This document shows positions 57,241 through 64,000 of a stretch of 64,000 bases of DNA, one piece after another (position 1 is the first letter of the stretch; every line of letters starts with the position of its first letter). The stretch spans positions 1,302,001 to 1,366,000 of the forward strand of contig NZ_JAJAVD010000001.1 in the NCBI RefSeq assembly GCF_020532705.1, read 5' to 3'. A program made the position numbers and the translations under genes. The DNA comes from Methylobacillus caricis. Lineage in GTDB: Bacteria > Pseudomonadota > Gammaproteobacteria > Burkholderiales > Methylophilaceae. The notes below the pieces were generated by a model. The model was not told the DNA's origin, searched no databases, and saw nothing but the letters and a program-made list of their open reading frames with translations.

Positions 57241-57354
57241 GGCACTTGCTCATAGAGTGACGTTATAGAACCCCCAACGGTGGGAGTCCGTGGGTTTCAT
57301 ATCGATTGAGCGCTCGCGCCTTCTAGGGGAAGGGTTATCAGGGTTGCTCTCAAT
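57241..57354 (+). ncRNA. Structured mRNA leader, copy A
   Basis: Leader immediately before the first PEP-CTERM gene. Hairpin 1 has CACT / AGTG around an apex GCTCATAG (57248-57255). Hairpin 2 pairs ACGG (57277-57280) with CCGT (57288-57291), extended by CCC / GGG. A long-range stem ATTGAG (57305-57310) / CTCAAT (57349-57354) encloses hairpin CCTTC / GAAGG (57319-57333). Copy B has the same plan with base-pair changes that keep pairing. The 3' arm abuts the AAAGGA ribosome-binding site (57355-57360), so folding may control translation. I do not recognise a known riboswitch class. Confidence 0.6.
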
Positions 57355-57366
57355 AAAGGATGAATA

Positions 57367-58017
57367 ATGACTTTAACAACCAAACTTTCTGCCCTGGCAT
57401 TATTGGCCAGCACGGCCTTCAGTAGCTCCGCATTTGCGATTGATAACGTCTGGATTTCCAGTACTCCATGGGATAGCAGCTCATTGTCCGATTATGCTGA
57501 ATGGCATACTTTCGATAGCACAGCCGACAGCACCCCGGACTTTGGCGCAAATGGTGCCGTGTACGAAACGACAGGCCGTGCATTTGTCGCCAGTACTGGC
57601 AATCTTTATAGTTTCAGCGGATCGACAGCCTACACCATCACATTAAGCGATGTAGCAATAGGTGACGTATTTGATGTCTACGTGCGCGTCGCCACTGTAG
57701 GTTCGACTTTCCAGCGCCCTGCTACCCTGGATGGCATTGAAGCCACTTTTGTTCAGACATACTATGCCACACAGGAATTCGGCGGCTTTGGTGGCGGTTA
57801 TCTTGAGGAAGGCTACTGGAAGTGGGAAAACGTCAGCACCGCCAATGGCTGGTTGGTATTCAACCTCAATGCCAATGCACATACCGGTTTTGATCAGTTG
57901 GCCCTGGCAACTGTTGCAGTTGCTGCCGTACCGGAACCCAGCACTTACGGCATGGTGGCAATTGGCCTGGGCCTGATCGGCTTCATAGGCAGGCAACGCA
58001 AACGCCAAATCGGCTAA
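57367..58017 (+). CDS. PEP-CTERM protein, paralogue 1
   Basis: 216-residue exported protein. Signal peptide 1-24. The C-terminus AAVPEPSTYGMVAIGLGLIGFIGRQRKR is an exosortase sorting signal (VPEP, hydrophobic helix, basic tail), so it should be processed at the membrane and released or anchored. It shares with three paralogues the motifs VWISSTPW..., YAEWHTF, DVYVRVAT, YWKWENV and His172 before GFDQLALA. The mature domain has no known function. It is preceded by a Fur-like box and RNA leader and followed by a terminator and the receptor gene. Confidence 0.82.
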   Translation: MTLTTKLSALALLASTAFSSSAFAIDNVWISSTPWDSSSLSDYAEWHTFDSTADSTPDFGANGAVYETTGRAFVASTGNLYSFSGSTAYTITLSDVAIGDVFDVYVRVATVGSTFQRPATLDGIEATFVQTYYATQEFGGFGGGYLEEGYWKWENVSTANGWLVFNLNANAHTGFDQLALATVAVAAVPEPSTYGMVAIGLGLIGFIGRQRKRQIG

Positions 58018-58057
58018 AGCCTCTCAATCAACAATAGGCTTAAGCACATCAATCTAG

Positions 58058-58087
58058 CAGGCACGCCCTTGTCGCGTGCCTGTTTTC
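58058..58087 (+). terminator. Terminator or attenuator between PEP-CTERM 1 and the TonB receptor
   Basis: Stem CAGGCACGC / GCGTGCCTG with a 7-nt loop, then TTTTCCC. It lies 40 bp after the PEP-CTERM stop and just before the receptor start. If readthrough occurs it could set a high ratio of PEP-CTERM protein to receptor. Confidence 0.7.
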
Positions 58088-58102
58088 CCAATAGAACAAA
58101 CA

Positions 58103-60415
58103 ATGAAACCAGCCATATATAGGGGCAAGCCCACGCCATCTCCAGCCTTGTTCACCTTGATGCTGCTAGCTTGCAACCTACCTGTCAGCGCCACAGAAAA
58201 CTTAGTATCAGAATCCAAGAACACGCAGGCTACATCAGCAGGCAAGACACCCGCCATCAAACTCAACGTATTGCCAGAAGTAGGAGTCAGTGCAAGCCGC
58301 ATTAAGCAAGATGCTGTATCGATTGATCGCACAAGAACCATTACCACTATAGAAACCAAAGAACTAGAAAGAACACAACCTGTTACTATTTTTGATGCTA
58401 TCAAGGACGTGCCTGGTGTCGCCATTGAGGGAGGGCCACGCCCTAGTGGCATGACATTCAATGTGCGTGGCTACAATGACGGGGAGGACGTTCTTGTACG
58501 TGTGGACAATGTGCCAAAAGGATTCGAAAAATATCGTTTCGGCGGCACATTTGTGGAACCAGAACTTCTCAAATCAATTGAAGTTCAACGAGGCCCGCAA
58601 ATTACCAGTGGGTCTGGTTCCTTAGGAGGCACGGTCTTAGCCAAGACCAAAGATGCGGCTGACCTCTTAAAGCCCGGGCAACGTTATGGCGCACGCCTAA
58701 AATTTGGTTATGCCAGCAATAACGATGAGTATCAGCGCTCCTATATGTTCTACACCAGGCCTATTGATGAGGTCGATATCCTTTATCATCGTTCCCACCG
58801 CACATCAAACGATATAACCCATAACGACGGCTCAAAACTAGAAAGCTCAGCAATTAACTCCCAATCCCAACTTTTCAAACTTAGCTTATTTCCCACAGAC
58901 ACCCTGCAGCTTACAACATCCATCATATTGTTTCAGGATAGTGGCCTCCAACCATACGATGCAACGGGAGGTAATCCAGGCACCACTTTTCGCAACCTGA
59001 TTCGAGAAATTGACGATCTGAGCATTTCAGAAACAATACGCTGGACTCCAGACACCCCATGGATAGACCTTACCGCCACTATCGGAAAAGGCCACACCAA
59101 GCTTAAAGATACGTCTCCCCCCGGTTTTGGCCTCAACAGATCCACGACCGGGACAATATATGATGACTATAAATATTCTAGCCAAACAGTCGACATCGCC
59201 AATACATCAAATATCTATGACAGCAATGCTTTGAACATCAGGCTATTGACTGGCCTGCAATACAACAGCATGCGCAGGGAGGTATCAAAAACCGCCAATA
59301 TGGCCATGCCTGGAACGGTCAATGATGATGGATTCAACCCTGCCGTAGTGGCAGGTGAAAAAACTTTTACAGCGTTTTACCTGCAGCCGCGCATCGAATA
59401 TGGCCGCTTGGGCATCATTCCAGGCATACGCGTTGACGCTTACGACATTTCGACCAATGAGCGCAGAGTGGAAAACCACCTGAAAGAGAAAAATTTACCT
59501 GATCAAATCAGTTTTACCCATAAAACTTATAGTCTAGGCCTAACCTTCGACCTGATTCCGAGGCAGCTCACCATATTCAGCAATTACGGAGAAGGTTTCA
59601 GACCACCATCCATTGATGAGTACTTCAGTTACGCTCAAAACTTCGCTGGCAATGAACGTGTCTCCCCCTACCCTCCAGGCATTCCCGGCTTCCCAAAATA
59701 TATAACAGGGCTGGGAAGCGGATATGGAGGGGGTTTTGGTCGTTGCGCTACCCCTGAAACAAACTTTCTATGCGGCGATGTCTACAAGCTGCAAACCTCC
59801 ACATCCAAGGAGATTGGCCTGCATTACCAGACTCCCCGGCTATTTGGCAATGATATCCAGCTCATCTCAAAATTTACGTATTTCCATATCAAGACAGAGC
59901 ATCTTTTACGAAGCTTTAATCTCAATACCGCTGACCCCACAGACCCAGCCGTTCCCAACCTTCCTCAAGATGCGTGGGAAAAACGCTACGGTACAGAGAT
60001 TGAAAGCAGTCTGCTTTATCGTGACTCATATGTTCGAATAGCTTACTCGCGAACTTGGGGATCAATATTTGAGCGCTCCTTAAGCAACCCAGATCCATCC
60101 GCAGTTTCCATTTATACAGTGCCTGGCAATACCCTTAACATCACCCTTGGCACCCAAGTTACCCGTAGCCTGGGAATCAATGCCAGCTACCGCAAAGTCT
60201 CTGAAAGACTTATTGCTGGCGGCACCCAGGATGGTTATGAAATTTTTAATGCAGGAGCATTTTGGGTTGCAAGCAACAACTTAACATTCAGACTGGTAGG
60301 AGAAAATCTTAAAAACAGAGATTACAACCTTAATGCAGCTGGAGATATGCCATGGCAAATTGGCAACCGCGCTGCGGGCCGCAATATCCGTTTTATTACG
60401 GAGATAAGTTTCTAA
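58103..60415 (+). CDS. TonB-dependent receptor, hemoglobin/heme type, copy 1
   Basis: 770-residue outer-membrane receptor; ATG at 58103 chosen because the longer frame starts within the terminator hairpin. Signal peptide about 1-30. The plug domain includes VTIFDAIKDVPGVAIEGGPR, FNVRGYNDGEDVLVRVDNVP and KSIEVQRGP. A 22-strand barrel ends in an aromatic Phe (RFITEISF). A FRAP-like box reads NYGEGFRPPSIDEYF; the NPNL box is not evident. It is close to the hemoglobin/transferrin/lactoferrin receptor family. Imports an iron or heme-like ligand, energised by TonB. The paralogue starts at 62996. Confidence 0.88.
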   Translation: MKPAIYRGKPTPSPALFTLMLLACNLPVSATENLVSESKNTQATSAGKTPAIKLNVLPEVGVSASRIKQDAVSIDRTRTITTIETKELERTQPVTIFDAIKDVPGVAIEGGPRPSGMTFNVRGYNDGEDVLVRVDNVPKGFEKYRFGGTFVEPELLKSIEVQRGPQITSGSGSLGGTVLAKTKDAADLLKPGQRYGARLKFGYASNNDEYQRSYMFYTRPIDEVDILYHRSHRTSNDITHNDGSKLESSAINSQSQLFKLSLFPTDTLQLTTSIILFQDSGLQPYDATGGNPGTTFRNLIREIDDLSISETIRWTPDTPWIDLTATIGKGHTKLKDTSPPGFGLNRSTTGTIYDDYKYSSQTVDIANTSNIYDSNALNIRLLTGLQYNSMRREVSKTANMAMPGTVNDDGFNPAVVAGEKTFTAFYLQPRIEYGRLGIIPGIRVDAYDISTNERRVENHLKEKNLPDQISFTHKTYSLGLTFDLIPRQLTIFSNYGEGFRPPSIDEYFSYAQNFAGNERVSPYPPGIPGFPKYITGLGSGYGGGFGRCATPETNFLCGDVYKLQTSTSKEIGLHYQTPRLFGNDIQLISKFTYFHIKTEHLLRSFNLNTADPTDPAVPNLPQDAWEKRYGTEIESSLLYRDSYVRIAYSRTWGSIFERSLSNPDPSAVSIYTVPGNTLNITLGTQVTRSLGINASYRKVSERLIAGGTQDGYEIFNAGAFWVASNNLTFRLVGENLKNRDYNLNAAGDMPWQIGNRAAGRNIRFITEISF

Positions 60416-60455
60416 ATGCAAATGTAAATGTATGTATATTGCTATTGCAGTACCC

Positions 60456-60474
60456 AATGATAATTGTTATCATT
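60456..60474 (+). promoter_or_regulatory. Fur box upstream of the second module
   Basis: 19-bp palindrome AATGATAA, TTG, TTATCATT with perfect 8-bp arms, matching the core of the classical Fur consensus. It lies 48 bp upstream of the small HemP-like ORF and is the stronger of the two Fur-like sites in the region. Confidence 0.72.
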
Positions 60475-60522
60475 TTGGTTCAATGAAATTAATAAATCAA
60501 AAGCAAATTAAAGCTTAAACCT

Positions 60523-60741
60523 ATGCTGCCAGCCAAAGCCCCTGTTAAGACCTGCTTGATCACCCTATTGGATGAGTTGATCGCACATGATGGCTTCGGC
60601 AGCCTAAAGGTGGATATACGCCTGCTCCGTCGGGGGCAGAAAGAAATAATTATTGATTGCGGCAAGCAATACCGGTTTGTAGTGGATTTCCAGCCTACAG
60701 CCTCTGAAGACAAAAACAATACAGTACAGCCGATTAATTGA
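60523..60741 (+). CDS. Small HemP-like protein
   Basis: 72-residue soluble protein. The central segment LLRRGQKEIIIDCGKQYRFVVDF resembles the core of hemin-uptake protein HemP/HmuP (Leu, then a Gln/Arg-Glu-hydrophobic strand, Gly, Tyr-Arg), but the usual C-terminal Lys-Leu-Ile-Leu-Thr-Lys is absent. The N-terminus (MLPAKAPVKTCLITLLDELIA) is not HemP-like, so assignment is tentative. It lies right after a strong Fur box and before a leader RNA and heme-type receptor module, which is the place expected for HemP. Confidence 0.45.
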   Translation: MLPAKAPVKTCLITLLDELIAHDGFGSLKVDIRLLRRGQKEIIIDCGKQYRFVVDFQPTASEDKNNTVQPIN

Positions 60742-60753
60742 ATTGGTTTTTAT

Positions 60754-60869
60754 GGTTTCGCTCGCTCATAGGGCGCAAACCATTAAATTGCTCAACGGTG
60801 TGGGTCCGTGAGCCTAAATGTTGAATTGAGTGCTTTCGCCTTCAAGAGGAAGGGGTTTCAAGCATTCAA
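60754..60869 (+). ncRNA. Structured mRNA leader, copy B
   Basis: Second copy of the leader, before PEP-CTERM 2. Hairpin 1: GGTTT / AAACC (60754-60758, 60777-60781) around apex GCTCATAG (60764-60771). Hairpin 2: ACGG / CCGT (60795-60798, 60806-60809) extended by CTC / GAG. Outer stem TTGAGTGCT / AGCATTCAA (60826-60834, 60861-60869) with one G-T pair encloses CCTTC / GAAGG (60839-60853). The stems differ from copy A in bases but keep pairing, while the apex is identical. Confidence 0.6.
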
Positions 60870-60890
60870 ATTAATTAGGGTATTCACATC

Positions 60891-61550
60891 ATGAAAACTT
60901 CAGCTTTAGCTCTCGCAATCGGTTTGGCATTCAGTTCGTCTGCATTTGCCACCGTCAACTCCTGGGACACCACAGCTAATCCCTGGGGCTCTGCCACTGT
61001 AACCAACTATGCCGAATGGAATATCTTCGGTTGGGATAGCATCAATGGTTCCAGCTTCACAGATGCCACACCTGATATTGCCGGAAGCGGTTCACTGACC
61101 GCCACAGGTACTCCATCCGTCATATCCTCATTCAATATCTACAGCCCAACCAATACTGCCACTTCCTATACTGCCTCCCTGGCTGGAAGCACTGGCGACG
61201 TCTTTGATGTTTACCTGCGTGTTGCAACCGCTGGCCTCGCCCCTTCGACCACGGCCTACCTGAATGGTGTCGCAGCAACCGCTGTAGAAACTTTCTATCA
61301 ATCCAACGGCACTCAGTTTGGCCTTGATGATGCAGAACGTGAATTCTACTTTGTATGGTCTGGCGTTAGCGGCTCCGCGCTTTACAACTTCTCTTGGGCC
61401 GATCCTACCGCCCATATCAGCCTGGATCAGCTAGCACTGGCTACAGTAGCTGTTGCTGCAGTGCCTGAACCAAGCACCTATGGCATGCTGGCACTGGGCC
61501 TGGGTGTACTCGCGTTTGCTGGTCGCCATTCACGCAAGAACAACGCCTAA
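60891..61550 (+). CDS. PEP-CTERM protein, paralogue 2
   Basis: 219-residue exported protein with signal peptide (about 1-20, ending SAFA) and C-terminal sorting signal VPEPSTYGMLALGLGVLAFAGRHSRK. Shares with paralogue 1 the motifs (W).TTANPWG, YAEWNIF, DVYLRVAT and the His (residue 175) before ISLDQLALA. Start supported by ATG at 60891 after TAGGG. First of three PEP-CTERM genes preceding the second receptor. Length and identity to the other three suggest tandem duplication. Confidence 0.82.
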   Translation: MKTSALALAIGLAFSSSAFATVNSWDTTANPWGSATVTNYAEWNIFGWDSINGSSFTDATPDIAGSGSLTATGTPSVISSFNIYSPTNTATSYTASLAGSTGDVFDVYLRVATAGLAPSTTAYLNGVAATAVETFYQSNGTQFGLDDAEREFYFVWSGVSGSALYNFSWADPTAHISLDQLALATVAVAAVPEPSTYGMLALGLGVLAFAGRHSRKNNA

Positions 61551-61572
61551 AATCAATAACAAGCAAACAACA

Positions 61573-61603
61573 CTTTAGCCCGCTCAATACAAGCGGGCTA
61601 AAG
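61573..61603 (+). terminator. Stem-loop between PEP-CTERM 2 and 3
   Basis: Perfect 12-bp stem CTTTAGCCCGCT / AGCGGGCTAAAG with a 7-nt loop, 23 bp after the stop codon. No strong T tract follows, so it may be partial, or may stabilise the upstream mRNA. Confidence 0.6.
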
Positions 61604-61631
61604 TTAATTCATTTACCGGGGTAATAAAATC

Positions 61632-62255
61632 ATGTCTTTATCTATCAAGGCTTCTGCCATTGCACTGGCAGCAAGCATGTCTTTCGCAACCTCCGCATTT
61701 GCCACAAGCAACGTCTGGGATTCAGCTACACCATGGGGCGACGCACTGGTTGCACAATACGCAGCCTGGGATGACTTCACATCCTCATTCCACAACAGCA
61801 CTGCACAATATGGCACAGGCGCCACATTAACAGAAACTAGCACGTTGGCATCATTGACCAGTACCCAAAACATTTACAACTCGTTTGGCGTCAGCAACTT
61901 CATCGCTACCCTGCTGGGTTCACCGACTGCCACAGGCACATTTGATGTTTACCTGCGTGCAGCGACTACAGGTACATTGCTTAGCACAGAAGCCACGCTG
62001 AATGGTATTGCAGCCACATCCGTAGAGACCTTCCTTCTTTCAGGCCGTGGCGTGGAACAAGAAGTTTACTGGAAGTGGAGCGATGTTTCTGCTTCTGGTA
62101 TCTATGTGTTCAATTTCGGCGCTGCTGAAACCCACCTGAGCCTGGATCAACTCGCATTGGCGGTCGTCACCGCCGTACCAGAACCAAGCACATACGCAAT
62201 GCTGGCATTGGGTATTGGTATTCTCGGAGCTGCTGCCCGCCGCGCTCGTAAGTAA
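61632..62255 (+). CDS. PEP-CTERM protein, paralogue 3
   Basis: 207-residue exported protein. Signal peptide about 1-23. C-terminal signal VPEPSTYAMLALGIGILGAAARRARK. Conserved family residues: VWDSATPWG, YAAWDDF, FDVYLRAAT, YWKWSDV and His168 before LSLDQLALA. Middle gene of the second PEP-CTERM series; a stem-loop separates it from the preceding gene, and the next gene begins 40 bp later. Confidence 0.82.
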   Translation: MSLSIKASAIALAASMSFATSAFATSNVWDSATPWGDALVAQYAAWDDFTSSFHNSTAQYGTGATLTETSTLASLTSTQNIYNSFGVSNFIATLLGSPTATGTFDVYLRAATTGTLLSTEATLNGIAATSVETFLLSGRGVEQEVYWKWSDVSASGIYVFNFGAAETHLSLDQLALAVVTAVPEPSTYAMLALGIGILGAAARRARK

Positions 62256-62295
62256 ATTAAGCCTTCAGATTATTTTATAGTTAGGGATTTAAAAA

Positions 62296-62922
62296 ATGAA
62301 CACAACATTATCTTCAATTGCATTGGCAACTTCTTTGGTTTTCAGCGGTTCTGCGTTGGCAGCTGGCGGTATTTGGGATTCAGCGGCACCATGGAGTGAT
62401 ACTGAACTAGCCCAGTTTACAGAATGGAACACTTTTGGCTCGCCTGTGTTCGACAATACCCCTGATATTGGCGCAGGCTCAATCAGCCTGTCTCCTGCTG
62501 GCGCCGTTCCTTTCGGCAATGACATTTACACCCTGAATAGTATCCCAACCATCACAGCTACGCTGGCTGGCACAGCGGGTTTGTTTGATGTGTACTTGCG
62601 TGTTGCCACCCAAGGCAATCTATTGGCAAGTGACGCTACCCTCAACGGTGTCAATGCAACAAGCATTCTGGCTTATACCGGCACAGCTGATTTGGGCAGT
62701 GGTGAAGAACAAGAACTATATTGGGTTTGGAACAATGTAGCAGGCGCTGATTTGTATACCTTCCAGTTTAAGGCTGCTGAAGCCCACATCCTGATCGACC
62801 AGGTAGCACTAGCCACTGTAGCCGTCACTGCTGTTCCTGAGCCTAGCAGCTATGTCATGCTAGCTCTGGGCCTAGGTCTGCTGGGTGTAAGCAGCCGTCG
62901 CAACAAGAAGCAAACCAAGTAA
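62296..62922 (+). CDS. PEP-CTERM protein, paralogue 4
   Basis: 208-residue exported protein. Signal peptide about 1-22. Sorting signal VPEPSSYVMLALGLGLLGVSSRRNKK. Family motifs: IWDSAAPWS, FTEWNTF, LFDVYLRVAT, YWVWNNV and His164 before ILIDQVALA. It is the most divergent of the four (Phe for Tyr in the first aromatic motif). Last PEP-CTERM gene before the second receptor gene (73-bp gap). Confidence 0.8.
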   Translation: MNTTLSSIALATSLVFSGSALAAGGIWDSAAPWSDTELAQFTEWNTFGSPVFDNTPDIGAGSISLSPAGAVPFGNDIYTLNSIPTITATLAGTAGLFDVYLRVATQGNLLASDATLNGVNATSILAYTGTADLGSGEEQELYWVWNNVAGADLYTFQFKAAEAHILIDQVALATVAVTAVPEPSSYVMLALGLGLLGVSSRRNKKQTK

Positions 62923-62941
62923 AAAAATAAATCAAGCCTCA

Positions 62942-62969
62942 GGCCCTGGGATAAATGAATACCAGGGCC
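62942..62969 (+). terminator. Stem-loop before the second TonB receptor
   Basis: GGCCCTGG / CCAGGGCC with a 12-nt loop, 19 bp after the PEP-CTERM 4 stop. No clear T tract follows, so partial termination or an mRNA-stability role is possible. It matches the placement of the stem-loop before the first receptor. Confidence 0.5.
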
Positions 62970-62995
62970 GATATTTCCCCAGAGTCAGCGTCCAT

Positions 62996-64000
62996 ATGAA
63001 GATAGATGAAAGACATTTCCCGCACACAAAGTGCAATATCATCATATGGGTTTTGGCAATCACCAGCATGATCCCCTTGCCCTTGATTGCGGCTGAAACT
63101 GCAGAGTCTAATCAAAATCAGGATGAGCCTACGACCACCCGTCCGACTTCCAAACAATCTCCTGCCACTACTATCTTGCCTGATATCAGTGTTTCCTCCA
63201 GCCGGATCAAGCAGGAGCGTATCAACAAGACACAATCTATTACAACCATCACGCAACAAGACCTGGAAAGAACACAGGCTTCCAATGTATTTGATGTAGT
63301 ACGCGGCACACCTGGTGTCAGTATAGATGGCGGACCACGTTTGAACGGGATGTCATTCAACATCCGGGGATATACCGATGAGGATGTGGCGATTTCGGTA
63401 GACGGGGTGTTGAAGAATTATGATAAATACCGCTCAAAAGGAACCTACATCGAACCTGATTTACTCAAGAGTATAGAAATCAGGCGAGGTCCACAGATCA
63501 ATAGCAATTCTGGCTACCTGGGCGGGGCAGTAATCACCACCACCAAGGATGCCGAAGATTTTCTTCGCCCCGGCCAAAAAGTGGGCTCCCGCATCAAGTT
63601 CAGCTATGGCAACAATAACGATGAATACCTGCGTTCTTACCTCGCCTATGCTAGGCCAAATGAGCACGTTGATCTTCTATATAACTACAGCAATCGTCAA
63701 TCCAACAATATCACCCAAGGCAATGGCGACAAACTGGAGTTTTCCAATGTCGGTACTGTCTCGGAACTGTTCAAGATCACTCTCTATCCAATTGAGTCGC
63801 TGAAAATCTCTACCTCGCTGGCCAAACTAGAGCAAAGTCCCACCCGGCAGAGGTTCGACACCACCACGAATATCGATTTCACGCCTCCTTACGTCATGAG
63901 GGCAATTGATGAGGAAACGATCTCCCAGGTCATTACCTTCACACCAGATAACCCCTTGATCAACCTTCGCACCAGTATCGGGACAGGACATACCAAACAG
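62996..64000 (+). CDS. TonB-dependent receptor, hemoglobin/heme type, copy 2 (3' end outside window)
   Basis: First 335 codons of a receptor closely similar to the one starting at 58103; the right part lies beyond the window. Signal peptide about 1-33. Plug blocks: LERTQASNVFDVVRGTPGVSIDGGPR, FNIRGYTDEDVAISVDGVLK and KSIEIRRGP, followed by the first barrel strands. ATG at 62996 chosen; an upstream extension was not inspected further. Paralogy with copy 1 implies duplication of the whole module. Confidence 0.87.
   Translation, partial: MKIDERHFPHTKCNIIIWVLAITSMIPLPLIAAETAESNQNQDEPTTTRPTSKQSPATTILPDISVSSSRIKQERINKTQSITTITQQDLERTQASNVFDVVRGTPGVSIDGGPRLNGMSFNIRGYTDEDVAISVDGVLKNYDKYRSKGTYIEPDLLKSIEIRRGPQINSNSGYLGGAVITTTKDAEDFLRPGQKVGSRIKFSYGNNNDEYLRSYLAYARPNEHVDLLYNYSNRQSNNITQGNGDKLEFSNVGTVSELFKITLYPIESLKISTSLAKLEQSPTRQRFDTTTNIDFTPPYVMRAIDEETISQVITFTPDNPLINLRTSIGTGHTKQ

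Noticed and set aside
57277-57291. Possible cobalamin or cyclic-di-GMP riboswitch in the leader
   Set aside because: Loop ACGGTGGGAGTCCGT recalls the T-loop of cobalamin riboswitches, and GGCGCAAACC in copy B recalls a c-di-GMP-I segment. Neither leader contains the B12 box, the expected conserved Cbl core, or the rest of the c-di-GMP-I scaffold, so these are chance resemblances.

Overview
This window looks like a piece of chromosome from a methylotrophic betaproteobacterium, most likely Methylophilaceae. The best evidence is a four-gene block at 36.5-39.8 kb for methanofuran/tetrahydromethanopterin (H4MPT) metabolism (MfnB, a DUF447 protein, a pterin-binding DUF6513-type protein and an AfpA/DmrB-type flavoprotein). 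It sits beside a housekeeping order common in betaproteobacteria (hfq-hflX-hflK-hflC-DUF2065-hisZ-purA). The taxonomic placement is inferred from gene content, not from a search.

Layout. 0-7.1 kb (minus): a Czc-type heavy-metal efflux operon czcC-czcB-czcA followed by its response regulator and a sensor kinase cut by the left edge. 7.3-9.9 kb: a lipoprotein, a HAD-like protein lacking its nucleophile, a GNAT acetyltransferase and a glutamine amidotransferase. 10-12.7 kb: an alkylation-damage locus, ada-alkB facing an AlkA-type glycosylase, with two opposed Ada-box-like sites between them. 12.7-14.9 kb: relA. 15-16.4 kb: small secreted proteins and ecotin. 16.8-21.6 kb: cyoABCDE, a cytochrome bo-type ubiquinol oxidase with its heme O synthase. 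21.7-26.5 kb: a glycine-zipper protein, an MFS carrier, a zinc-independent L36 paralogue, srkA, a glutathione peroxidase and a Yip1-family protein. 26.6-27.4 kb: tRNA-Ser(GGA) followed by a decayed prophage (integrase and late-control-D fragments). 28.1-32.5 kb: a class III adenylate cyclase, the SRP 4.5S RNA and dnaX-ybaB-recR. 32.6-36.5 kb: gph, ubiG, an MTA/SAH-deaminase-type amidohydrolase and an OmpA porin. 36.5-47.7 kb: the H4MPT block, purA, hisZ, DUF2065, hflC, hflK, hflX, hfq and gltX. 47.9-54.4 kb: an acrAB-OMF multidrug efflux operon with a divergent AcrR-type repressor and two AcrR-like operators. 54.4-57.1 kb: an unknown gene whose promoter overlaps a perfect 26-bp palindrome, then rimO and a ZIP zinc transporter.

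The most unusual part is 57.1-64.0 kb. Two modules share one plan: Fur-box-like palindrome, a structured RNA leader present only twice in the window, one or three PEP-CTERM proteins of one paralogous family, and a TonB-dependent receptor of the hemoglobin/heme type. The second module also carries a small HemP-like ORF right after its Fur box. The four PEP-CTERM paralogues share a W..PW....(Y/F).xW motif, a DVY(L/V)R.AT motif and an invariant His just before (L/F/I)DQ(L/V)ALA. I infer an iron-responsive surface system, perhaps for heme or metal-chelate capture, in which exosortase-sorted proteins work with the receptors. The function is not proven by the sequence.
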